Assembly: GCA_027924585.1 (NCBI GenBank)
Contig: BSBM01000779.1
Span: 17,032,001 to 17,096,000 of the forward strand
DNA: 64,000 nucleotides
Direction of reading: 5' to 3'
Origin: Larix kaempferi
Taxonomy: Eukaryota; Streptophyta; Pinopsida; Pinales; Pinaceae
The position numbers were made by a program, and so were the translations under genes. The notes beneath the pieces were generated by a model that did no database searches, had not been told where the DNA came from, and was given only the letters and a program-made list of their open reading frames with translations. Of the stretch, positions 12,039 to 22,602 are shown piece by piece (the stretch's first letter is position 1; the number at the start of each line of letters is the position of its first letter).

Positions 12039-14008
12039 GTGGTTATGTTTTACCTATTTCTACAATTAAAAAACTTTTTTGAGTTAATTCTTCACATTTT
12101 TATGACCTAATATCTATTTCTAGGGTTTTTGACTACATTTGGTAGGTTCATGTACGTTGTTCACATTGGTGGTGTCGTGTGTTTGACCTTCTTTCGAGCT
12201 TACTTTCTCTTTTTCGTGCTCTGGACTCAAATATGAAAAAGAATCCAAGCGCTCTTCACACCTGAGTCGTGTTTGTCAAAACCTAGTAAAACAATGTCAA
12301 GCTTAGTCAGCTTTACTCGTACTCGTAAAACGATGAGGAAAGTATCATCTTGGTATTATTTTATTCCTTTTTTGAACTAAGACGATTAATTCACGAAAAC
12401 AGACCTCTGGAGTTCTCTTTAAGCTCTTTTCAGACTCCCTCGCTACGAAAATATTTCCAAGTGCACTTGTCTCTTTCACACTTGTAAAAGTATTTGAAAG
12501 GTCTTCTATTCGGTGGTAGGTTATCACTTTTTCGGACCATTTAGACTATTTACGAGAATGGTATACCTCAGTCAATCTTCGACTGGGAGAGTTCCTTCAG
12601 ATATTATTTAATACTTTTTAGGGTCCAGGGACTAAATTTTATGAAAAAATCAAGCCTTGGAGTCTTCTTTAAGTTATTTCAGACTCTCTAAACATGAAAA
12701 ACCGTCAAGTTACCCTTCTTTGGACTCGTAAAATTAAACATCGAAGGATTCTTATGGAACCGAACCTCTCCTTCCTTGGGTTCGTAAAACATACAAGGAT
12801 GGACTCACTTAAACCTGAGCTATACCAAGCATATGTCATCCTCCTCAAGCTCATTAAACAACAAATAGGTACTCTTCAGTTATGATGGGGGGAAATGGGG
12901 AAATAAGCCGAGTTCACCTTTCTAGCAGCTTGCAAGTCGTTACCTTTGAACATGGCATGCATTTACACCTTGTCTCCTATGGGTATTTAGTCTCTCTATT
13001 GAATTATAACTACGATCATGAGTCGTCTTCTTCGCCTTGAGTCTACTCACCTTGTGGTTGTTTCTGCTAATTAATCCCTGCTGCCAAGTCTTGTCACATC
13101 CCGTTATATGTTCAAAGGGTCAATGTCACCTTGAGTCAACCTTTTACCATTTTTTCAAACCCTCCAGTTCTATGTCAGTATGTACTCCTTTGATCTGTTG
13201 CTCCACACCTCTTTCCTATATCGGTTTCGTGTCGATGATGTGGGATTCATTATGGTCCACCTTCGATGAGTCTATTCCTGTCGACATCAACTCTCTATCC
13301 AGGAATTAGATTTAAGAACCAACTGTAGTACCTTGGTGCCTGCATGCCTCAATGGCAGGTTTCCTCGTATTCGATAGTAGGTTTCCATCACTAGCCTCTG
13401 ATCGAATAATCCCTCGAATGTTCGACTTCGAGACTCTTTATTCACATTCGTTGGGTTGTATTAGAGATACCTTAGGGATCATTGGTGATTACCCTCATAC
13501 TTGTTAACAGCTTACATCATTGGATGGTAATCAAGTATTCTCTGCCATGTTTGACTTCAACACCTTGTAATCACATGGGCAGATTCTTATCGCTCTGGGA
13601 TTGGGTAGAAGACCCTGGACGTTCTTGATGTTTCTTTCACGTCCAGGCTGCGATGGCGATTATTGATTAGGTCCTCACATCTACATCATGTTGGTCACCT
13701 CGTTGAGGTACTGTCACATAGATCCATTATTGTATTGGTCGTGACTGTGTCATTATCTCGTCATGGATCTACGTTTGTTCTTAGTAGCCATGATTTGTTT
13801 ACAGTCTCTATCATGTCAGTTATGTCATGGATCTGCATTGTATTGGTCGACAGCCATGCTTTGAGTCAGTTGTTCCAAGCATGGGTATGCCCACCTCAGT
13901 GTTATTTGACATCTTGTTTCCTTGCAGCTCCTTCCAAACTCCTTGCTACTATCTTTGCGGACTAATTTATTTGTAAAGTGTATCGGCCATCAGTTTCTTC
14001 TGACCTCA
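12039..14008. other. 3' non-coding region of element 1
   Basis: No coding sequence recognised. Three layers recur in element 4 (57200-59095) and, reversed, in element 2 (22603-24660). First come degenerate TTTTCAGACTCTCTAAACATGAAA-type repeats (12400-12750). Next are imperfect ~120-bp units that begin with a CCTTGG/CCTTAGGG motif (about 13330-13600). Last are short units starting CATGGATC and ending GCCATG (13740-13860). Confidence 0.6.
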
Positions 14009-14011
14009 CAC

Positions 14012-14024
14012 TTTAGGGGGCATC
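14012..14024 (+). other. Polypurine tract of element 1
   Basis: TTTAGGGGGCATC directly before the TG of the 3' LTR. Elements 2 and 4 share the GGGGGCAT core. Confidence 0.8.
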
Positions 14025-15043
14025 TGTTATACCTCAAAGTCCCACTTTGAGTGTCATTTCACCTCGTCATGGTTTATCCCTATGTGAAACCTAATAACAC
14101 TTCCTCCTAATGAACGTTGGAATTTACTCCCATCTAGTTGGTCCTCTCTTTGGCCTTCCTTGGAACCCCTAGAGCCAAATCCAACTTGTTTGAGTCAAGT
14201 GCCACATCATTAAATCACTTGGCCACCTCATTTGTCCCACTTTACTAGAATTTTTGCGCCCTGCTAGTAGTGCAGAATGAAAAAGGGCGCAAAAATATCA
14301 ACTTCATCATGCTTTGCTCAGTGTTGAGGGCACGAAAATCCCCTCAACCACCTTACTCCTTGAAGTTAGGACCTTGGATTCAATGGAGAAACTTTAGGGA
14401 TGATGATTCCTCTCGAATCTCATCTCCTCCTTCTTCCTTGTTGTGAGTCATCTCCTTGATCCACCTTCTACTCCTTAAGATCCATTATTATCTCCTAGTG
14501 GTTGGCCTCCCAAACCCTATAAGAAGGAAGCCATCCATAAGCTAGGGGGAGAACACTTGAGGTATCAAACCTATGGTCTTAAGAGTTTTGCATAGGTAGC
14601 AAGGAGGAAGGCTTTGAAGCTAAAGTTGTTGCTTGGACATCAAGAAGTGGCTTTGTAAGATTCTTCTAGCTTTCATCAATATAAATTGTCTTATTTTCCC
14701 GTATTATGCTTCTTGCTCCAATCAGTAGCATAAGTGTTTCTAGTTTGATTTAGATCCTAACTATTATACATAGTATTTGGAGATTGTGTCGTTTGTCGTT
14801 TGCTTTAACTCAGACAGGTTCTACTTGTGGGAATCAAGGTTAGAGCTGGAGTTGAGATAAGCATAAGATTTGAAGTAAGTCATACTACTTCCTCTCTTCA
14901 AACACGTTAAGAATTTGTATGCATAGTTAGATCTAGGAATTTAAGGTTGCATTTGTTTGTTTATTGTCTTAGATTAGACTTAGTTAATCTTAGTTTAATC
15001 TCTGGATAAATCTAACTACCCGTAGGACGAATTTATTAGCACA
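14025..15043 (+). repeat. 3' LTR of element 1
   Basis: 1,019 bp, from TGTTATACCTC after the polypurine tract to the same end as the 5' LTR (tattagcaca). TG...CA termini. Confidence 0.9.
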
Positions 15044-15811
15044 CACTACTAAATAGGCCATAACACTTGCAATGGATGGAATGGATGTGTCACATCTTGA
15101 AGGGATCAATCTCAAGGTGAAATGATTGGCATGCCTTCAGGGTAACAAAATGTGAAATGCATGGTGAACCTATCACTTATCTGCTAGTTTTGAAAAAGAA
15201 AAACCTCAATTATTTGGATACGTTGGACATCATATCTTTAATTATGCATTCATAAACAATCAATCTTTAACCCCAATGTTAGAATCCGTGAAAAAATGAC
15301 TCCTATGTGCATAAAGTAACTGGAAATTAATAGGTTTGGAAAGATTTATTTGTCACTAAAGTAAGCATATGATAGAGGTAGGCTAAAAATGGTTAAAAGG
15401 TAAAAAAGAATTGTCATTTTACCATTTTAACTTGTGTGATTTTTCTCTTGTGGAGAAGAAGCCTTCTCTACCCAAATTTTCAAGTGGATATTATGGGAGT
15501 GTTGGTTAATGCTTCATCTTGACATATGATCCAGGTAGATGCTTGACTCATCCTCTTTCATTTGCATGCTTTCTAGTTGAAAATGATGATTTTTTTATGG
15601 GGTAAGAACCCCTCATCAATTATTTGAGGTATGGTTAGGCCTTCAAAGGTAACATGCACAACTGGAAGGCATTGGTTGTGCTTGTTTCCCCTAAGGTTGC
15701 AACCCTTCATGCATGTTCCAAGAACATGTGCGACTAGGCTTTAAACTTAGTCGTTTTCTTTTAAAACGATCACTAAAATTTTGCTAATAAGCTACTCTTT
15801 CCCTCTTGCAG
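15044..15811 (+). other. Element 3 flank, including the end of antisense gene intron 1
   Basis: No coding sequence recognised. By position it should hold exon 1 and intron 1 of the element 3 antisense gene. The acceptor CCCTCTTGCAG ends at 15811; the donor could be CTAAA|GTAAGC near 15359, but this is weak. Confidence 0.4.
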
Positions 15812-17060
15812 GTTTATGAAGATGATCGAGTGGAAAGAGTGGGTCCATGAAGGAGATGATAATGTAGCTTTGGAAAATAAAGGTACCATAGATGCATTAT
15901 GAGAGTGTGGGATCTTAAAATTCTTCAAATGCCAAAACATGTGGAGTCAAAATCTCATGTTACAGAGGTTGATCGAATGTTGGGATCCAGAATCACAAGC
16001 ATTTTGAGTGGGTGTTGAGATTATCCTTTTAGATGCAGGAGACATATACTTCCTAGTAGTATTGTCCCAATGGAGAGTGCTAGTGATCTTGAAAGGAGGG
16101 GGCTAAGGTAGTGCTAACAACATCATGGATGACTATATAGAATCATACTATAGGCCAGGAACCCGAAAGAGTAGTAACCAACTTCTTATTAAGGAAGTGA
16201 TGGTATTCCTTTCTGAACCATTCTATTCATGATTATTCAGATAGTAGGATCAACTACGCAACACTTAGCCTCTTGAGCACATGTTCACTATGCATTGGAT
16301 TGTTTGAGCCCTACAATGTCTGATTGGTGCATTGGGTTGGCTGTAACATGAAAGGCTAGTTGATGAAATGCAAAATGGGTGAATAAAAATAGTTTGGTTA
16401 TGGATCCATTTTATGTTCATTCTTTTTAGAGAGGGTGTCGATGATACAACTAAGGGTCATGACATCGATGGGTGACCCTAGATCTCCCAAGATGCGTTGA
16501 TGGATGGATTTGATGGCCCGCCTTGGAGGTGGGTTGCCAATGATTACGTTTAATTAGGATTTCATTGACTAGTGGGATGACCAAAATGTGGTCATTAAGG
16601 ATTATCCTTATGTCGAAATAGAATTTTGGCATGATCCAGATCTCGTGTTGTCCCTAAGGTGTCAGTGGGGTCCTCTCAGTAAGAATGCTCACTTGTGAAA
16701 TCTTTTTTTTTTGGTGATTTATGGATTTTTTAGGATTTTTGAATTTGTATCTAAAATGAAAAGGAAAAATAAATGAATGATGTATCTCTTTTGTTTTATG
16801 TGTGTAAGGTTCTCAACAATATTTTGTTTTGTGGATGACACAGATGTGGGGTCGGCAAATCCAATAGGAGTGCATCTGACTCACCTCAAAAAGAGAACAT
16901 ATGAGTAGGGAAAGCTTCAGAGGATGTGACAGATGCAACCAAAATCCTTCAAGATGTCTAGAGAAATATTGAATAATTGACCATGGGGATACCCACGATG
17001 TGAGTGGATGACATTCTGTAATGACTAAAGAGACACGTGGTGGGAGTACCATCATGGTTT
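15812..17060 (+). pseudogene. Antisense spliced gene of element 3 (decayed)
   Basis: Third copy of the antisense gene, on the plus strand because element 3 is minus. It follows the acceptor at 15811 and starts FMKMIEWKEWVHEGDD. Conserved blocks include ECGILKFF, LIECWDPESQAF and GDIYFLVVLS. After frameshifts it shows VIKDYPYVEIEFWHDPDLVL near 16590-16650. An intron fits at 16679-16843, after which the frame reads VGSANPIGVHL, matching VGPIRPVGVSL in element 4. Many stops; inactive. It lies beyond the second RNase H of the minus-strand pol, the same arrangement as in elements 1 and 4. Confidence 0.75.
16679..16843 (+). other. Intron 2 of antisense gene, element 3
   Basis: Donor CTCA|GTAAGAATG and acceptor GATGACACAG; 165 bp. 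The exon 3 start ATGTGGG is identical to element 4. Confidence 0.6.
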
Positions 17061-17394
17061 GTGCGGTTTTTGAGATGGGAAGCGACCGTAGTGGTATGTT
17101 ATCATGCTACGCATAGAGCTTATAGTAATTTCGAGGAGGAGCCATAATGAAACTCCTTTCACTTTACAGCTTTAGACATATGATGGCTTTGATGTATTTT
17201 TTAGGTATCATATTAAGCTTATACAATCAAATTTTGTATTTGAAACATTCACACACACTTTTTTGAGTCATGATGTCATCGTTTATATATCTACATGCAT
17301 GGTTATGAACTTGTTTATTTGTTTAAATGTTTTGTGTGTTTAATTCCATTAATATTTTACATGCTTGCTTCTATTAGTAACTCAATGAGATAAA

Positions 17395-17801
17395 CATCAA
17401 TTGAGTACATAATTCATGAAGCAGTTACCCAATCTATTTGATATTCTTGGGATATGTATGTAATCAATCAAATCAAATTGGCATTTAAGAAGATGTACTC
17501 TCAAATACGTCATAACAACTACAAGATTGTGAACCTAATAGACATTGTTCAGTTGTGACACGACTAACTATGAATCTAGATTAATTACCATGTTTCGAAT
17601 GCCCATTGTAGTAGATTCGAAAAGAAGCTTGATGAGTACATTATACCCTGCTACATTGTTGGTGGAAAGACCAAGGAAGGTACCTCATGAATATACAAGT
17701 TGTTTAGTGGGAGAAAATATCAGCCGAGAGGTGGAAGCAATGTTCCAAGTGTGGTTGGCACGGTCCACAAATCCTATATAAATGGTAGTGTATGATAACA
17801 T
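17395..17801 (-). pseudogene. Archaeal-type RNase H of element 3 (decayed)
   Basis: Reads IGFVDRANHTWNIAST, then LGLSTNNVAGYNVLIKLL and MGIRNMVINLDS.LVVSQ, aligning residue by residue with element 1. After a frameshift it ends YLRVHLLKCQFDLIDYIHI. The Glu of the usual VEY is Gly. It follows integrase on the minus strand, with its ATG at 17801 right after an acceptor TTTGTAG. Confidence 0.75.
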
Positions 17802-17894
17802 CTACAAATAAAGTACGAAGCAAATTTAAGCATTCAAGCTCGAAAACTAATCTACAAGAAAATAAAGGAACTAAAGTATGAAACTTTAATATAC
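17802..17894 (-). other. Candidate intron between integrase and second RNase H, element 3
   Basis: Minus-strand donor TT|GTATATTAAAG at 17894 and acceptor TTTATTTGTAG at 17802; 93 bp. Same arrangement as elements 1 and 4. Confidence 0.5.
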
Positions 17895-17929
17895 AACATG
17901 ATTCAACAAGAATAAGGGGGAGGAAGTGC

Positions 17930-19020
17930 CTACACATGGCATTTCTTCATATAGATCCCATTACGAGGCTCCATGGGTGAGTTCCCTTCATAGTCAACCA
18001 ACTCATAAGCCCCTTTCTTTAATACACATTTCACAATGTAGGGACCATGCCACATAGGTTTGAACTTCCCATCCCCTAATTTATTGTGATCCTGATCATA
18101 AACCAAAACCAAGTCTCCTTATGATGTGTTGCATGGTCTAATACTTCTGTCGTATTGAGCCTTAACACATTTCTAATGAGCCTCATTTTCAAGAGCAACA
18201 TCTCAGTGACGTTCATCAAGACATTGTAAATATATGATAACTTCTTCTTCAACATAAATATTGGGTAAGAGTTCTAAGGCTAGTTTCAATGAAGGAATTT
18301 TGCATTCATTTGGTACAACTACCTCCACTCTGTAAAGATGTGAAACCGGCGGCAGTCTTGATTGAAGTACAGTAGGCCTAGAGAGCAAAAAATCCATCAA
18401 ATTCCAATTATTTTTATTCTCATCGTCTGTCCTATACATCATAGTTTTCAAAACCTGATGGATTCCACTTGACCATTGGATTGAGCATAGTAAGGTGATG
18501 AGTTTTCTTGTCGAAAACCCAACTTAGTATCTAGTTCCACCATAAATTTGTTTTGGAAATGAGAATTTTGATTAGTGATGATCTCTCAAGGTACACCGAT
18601 CCGAGTGATTATGTAGTTGAACACAAGTAAAGCCATCATAGTATCATCATTGGATGGCATAGGCATTGCTTTGAGGCACTTAGTAAAGTAATCAACTGCC
18701 ACAATGATGTAATGGTGTCCATTAGTCAATGCAAGATTGCACGTCATAAAATCTATGGCCCATTTGGTGAATGGGTCAGCTATAACCACGGGGTGTAAAG
18801 GAGCAAGATGAGCATGCATTTTACCAGTGAAAATTTGGCAAGGATTGCAATTTTTGACAGCTTGAATACAATATTTGAAGATCGTGGGCCAAAAGTAACT
18901 CGTGGGTAGTATTTTCTATGTTGTTGCCATCCCATAAATATGATGGCCACATGCTCCTGCATGTCAATCATTCAATGCTTTCTTAGCTTCTTCGTAAGTT
19001 AAACATCATTTCAAAATTAA
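17930..19020 (-). pseudogene. Integrase of element 3 (decayed)
   Basis: Pieces from high to low coordinate. The zinc part QEHVAIIFMGWQQHRKYYP (18780-18971) has lost most ligands. The core reads WAIDFMTCNLAL and IIVAVDYFTK, then IITRIGVP (18586-18819). A linker has PNECKIPSLKLALELLPN (18203-18360). The C-terminal module reads MWHGPYIVKCVLKKGAYEL and ends at 17930. Stops and frameshifts throughout. Confidence 0.85.
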
Positions 19021-19128
19021 ATCCACTGCTTGTCAGTAAATAGTGTCACTAATAATGAGGTAATGCATAACTTAATGATGAATATGACGATGTTCATCAT
19101 GAGACAAGTGAGGAGTGATTCATTATGT

Positions 19129-20500
19129 TTAGAGATATATTAAGACATATCCATACCAGGGATTTGAAGAAGCAACGAGGAAAATGTGTTCATCTGGTAG
19201 AGTTTCATTTATGAAAGGTTCCTCGACATTTCTGGGTAATTCATACATTAGTTTGGCGAAGCACAAATAAATCTTGGATTTTGAAGAGGCAAATTCCAAA
19301 TCAAACTCTTGCATGATGACTATCCATTTCAAATATTTGCCCTCGATTATGCATCGAGTCAATATGTGTTGCATCGGGATAATATTTTCCAAAACAATGG
19401 TTTTAATAAGAAGAATGTAATGTCTAAATCTTTGAGCCACATGGACAACTACTAAATGCCAACTTCTCCATGACATGAGAATAATGATGTTCGGGGCTTA
19501 CAAGATCCTTACTAAGGTAATAAATCACATGCTCCTTGAGCGACTCAGCTTCCTGAACCAAGACCATACCGATGGGTGATGAAGATGCAACAATATAAAG
19601 CATAAAGTCCTTGTTGTAGTCCGAGGAACTTAGCAATGGGGACGACACTAAGGCAATTTTCAAGAATTCAAATGATTGTTGAGACTAGTCATACCATATA
19701 AAAGGTACACCATTTTTCAATAGGTGCATGAAACTCTTTGTAATTGATGAATCATCACAAAATGTTAGATTTTCCTTGTAAACGTTGAAGTTTTATGGCA
19801 GTGCATGGAGGAGGAAACTGAACTATCACCTCAACTTTAAAGGGAACAACCATGATCCCATACTTATAAACAATGAAACCAAATAATCTCCATGTTACCA
19901 CACAAAAGATACACTTAGGTGGGTTTAATCAAATGTTATACTGACAAAAACTTGATAAAGATGGCATGAAGATGTGTAGGATGTTGAATTTGTGTCTTAA
20001 AACGAGCAACTAAGTCATCGAGATAACTTCAACAATGTGCTTGATATCATGGAAGGCATATGTCATGGACCACATAAATGTAAAGCCGTCATTTTTTAGA
20101 CCAAACAACATCTTTCAATAAAAACAAGTTGCTCCAAGGGCAGATGAAAGCAGTTTTGTGTTGGTCTTCCATTTTAATATGTATTTGAATGTAACTGGAG
20201 AATCCATTCATAAAGGAAAAGATTTCACTACTGGAAAATTCATAAATAATCTAATCTATAAAGGGTATAGGACAATTATATTTTTGGCCATGCCTTATTA
20301 AGATCTCAAAAGTTGGTATAGACTCTAATGGTTTCATGTTCCTTGTCAACCAGAATAGGGTTAGATACCCACTCAATTAAAGGTACTAGGTAGATAAAAC
20401 TAGATTTTGTTAGCTTCTCAACTTCTAATTTGATAGGAATTGCTTTCTTGGGATTCATGGGCCATAATTTATGTCAAACAAGTTTTACATTATCATAAGT
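19129..20500 (-). pseudogene. RT and gypsy RNase H of element 3 (decayed)
   Basis: RNase H pieces read FMLYIVASSSPIGMVLVQEAES and FRHYILLIKTIVLENIIPM (19129-19663). Upstream RT shows YAFHDIKHIVEV near 20030-20065, but the expected Y-L-D-D is gone. Decay is heavier than in element 1, so this is the oldest of the three related copies. Confidence 0.75.
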
Positions 20501-20575
20501 TTTATTTTCATGTTCAACTACACGGGGATCGATGTCGGGCATTTCCTCATAGGACCAAGTGAAAATGTCACAAAA

Positions 20576-21320
20576 TTATTTGAACAAAGCAGTGTATATT
20601 TTGTTTTCTTCTTGAGAACAATTTTCCCCAATCATTATATTTTTCACAATGACCTGTTTGACATAGATGTCGATGGGTATAGTCTTGGAAATATTTTCCA
20701 TATTTCCCTCTACAAATACATTGTGTGTAAGGATGGGACACCGGTAGCATTCGACACTTTTGGGAAAATGTAAACCTTTGGGGCCAACCGATATGCTTTC
20801 TAACCCGAGAAGGAAAGATGATCTATGATGCACATCTTTACAAGGGAAATATGAATTGGTTATCACTTTGAGGATAGCTTCATCCAAAGGAAAAATTGTA
20901 TCCAAGATGTCACCAGAAGCATGAGTGTTCATTGCCCAAATAGGTGAAGTAAATGGATAATACTCCTCCTAAAGGTGGAGATTTAGATCAGGGACTTCTG
21001 AGGATGTCTGAATATCCCCGTAAGAAACTTCAACTACTATTAAAGGTTGACTTGCTTCCCCATTCCCAACCATTGAAAGATTGGGTATGATCTATGGATC
21101 CTTTCCTAAAAAGAAGCACTCATAATGAGTGGAGTGCGAAGACACTAAGTCGACAATTAAAAGTGTCGTTGATGGAAGATCTATGGAATCAATGGGAACC
21201 AAAGTTATCGTATATATCGGATTCATGTTAACGTAGCATACCGACAAAGCAAAAATAAACATACCCGTGAGAGATGAATCTTTAAACATCCCAATACTAA
21301 TACTTTCCACCATTGGTTGG
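20576..21320 (-). pseudogene. Protease-RT linker of element 3 (decayed)
   Basis: DEAILKVITNSYF and DVHHRSSFLLGLESI (20576-20932) match the linkers of elements 1 and 4. MVESISIGMFKDSSLTGMF (21313) matches ESIGVGLLKDSSLMGIF of element 4 (about 51354). Element 3 coding similarity stops near 21320; its protease and gag are not visible, so the copy is truncated here. Confidence 0.65.
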
Positions 21321-21354
21321 GAATTTGATTGGAATCATTGAATGAACCAACTAA

Positions 21355-21533
21355 TACAAATAAGAAATCAACAGTGAATGCTACCATTATTAGGAAGAAG
21401 TCTAAACCATAAACTCCTCATTTCCTTTTCACGTTCAAGATGTTCAATCACAATTTACATATATCATTGGTTGATTTAGTGGCGTACTTGAATGCCATGC
21501 TTTACTTAGTATGTAAGAAATAGAGTGATAAGC
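21355..21533 (+). pseudogene. Plus-strand gypsy protease relic, left part
   Basis: Reads FLFTFKMFNHNLHISLVDLVAYLNAMLYLVCKK near 21418-21518 in one plus frame, the shape of a gypsy retropepsin (FTFEIFNHN, then a D-SGAS site, then LNVMPLSVCKK). The D-SGAS has decayed to DLVAYLN. The frame continues beyond element 2 at 30682 as IQEVKVIGELKDV, so element 2 split it. Confidence 0.5.
21529..21533. repeat. Target site duplication of element 2, left copy
   Basis: TAAGC, identical to 30677-30681 beyond the other LTR. Confidence 0.85.
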
Positions 21534-22588
21534 TGTTGTGAGGAAAATACACCTATAGTTCAGGGGAGAAACTACCAACTTACAGGGATGAAAGATAGAC
21601 CTACAAATGTTCTGCAAGTACAACTAGTAAGCAAAGATATAGAGGTTAAAGAGGATGTGTACCTTATTAAGAAGGGTGATCCCAGCATTTCTCTTCCTTG
21701 CTCTTCAATACCATTCAGTGTCGCAATGCCCACACCTGCAAAACAACTTCATACCTTTCTCAAATACATTTGACTACATATATAAGACTGATATTCATGA
21801 TAGTAAAAGACATCAAACTATAAGCAAATTGTAATCAAATCTAAGACACACATGAATAGGTCATATTTGGAAAGGGAAGAACGTCTGATCTTTATTAATG
21901 AATGAAGCAAGTACATAAAGTTATACCTTCCTTCAAGCTTGGCACTTCACGAAACCTAGATTCAAGGTCTCCTGCTTCTGTTCTCCAAGGATCCCAACCT
22001 CTAATCAGTTGTGCTAGGGTTTATCAGAAACCGAGGCACCAGAGAGGGGGATGAGGGTCTCCATTCCTCCAGCATAACATTGTTATGGACTTGGTCCCCA
22101 CTCATGGCCCTTCTACCTTCCTTATATAGTCAATGAAGGAGAGGAAAAGCAGTTATAACCGATCAGGAGGTTCCCCAACTAACTCAAATTGACCAAAATT
22201 TGAGATTTTGATTGTTTCAGGAAAATACCCTACTTTTCTACTGCAAACCAGCGTATGTACTCTACTTTTATGAAGCAGAGTTGCATATTTTTTAAGGCAA
22301 ACGCCCCTCTTATGCTTATAGAGTAGCGTTTTTGTGGAAAAATGGCCAAAAACAGGGTTTTCTGATGATTTTCAGGAGGTGGTTTGGTCTGGAAAAGTGT
22401 TCCTAAGGGTTATAACCATCAAATGGGCCAAGAGTGAGGTAATTTCAACCATATTCAGTGTCCCTAATGACCCTTCAATCCACAAGTGTCATGTTGTGTG
22501 ACTAAACTTGATCTTAAGAAGTGTCGTCATGCGACCAAGCGATGCAAGTGTCGTCACGGACGGAGAACTGTCATTTTAAGTTATAACA
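21534..22588 (-). repeat. 3' LTR of element 2
   Basis: 1,055 bp matching 29620-30676. Plus-strand limits TGTTGTGAGG and TTATAACA. Confidence 0.93.
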
Positions 22589-22602
22589 AATGCCCCCTAA
22601 TG
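22589..22602 (-). other. Polypurine tract of element 2
   Basis: Minus strand reads CATTAGGGGGCATT directly before the LTR start TGTTATAAC. Confidence 0.8.

Larger units (their letters stand above)
1..15043 (+). mobile_element. Element 1: Tat-type Ty3/gypsy retrotransposon, 5' end outside window
   Basis: The last 150 bp of the 5' LTR (1-150) recur at the end of the 3' LTR (14025-15043). Between them lie, in order, a primer binding site, gag, protease, RT, RNase H, integrase, a second archaeal-type RNase H, an antisense spliced gene and a polypurine tract. The 1,019-bp LTR implies that about 870 bp lie upstream of the window and that the element is about 15.9 kb long. The target site duplication cannot be tested; the base run after the 3' LTR is cacta (15044-15048). 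Pol contains many stops and frameshifts, so this copy is not autonomous. Confidence 0.93.

Noticed and set aside
21330-21533. Minus-strand protease belonging to element 3
   Set aside because: A plus-strand reading (FNHN..., LVCKK) fits a protease better and continues across element 2.
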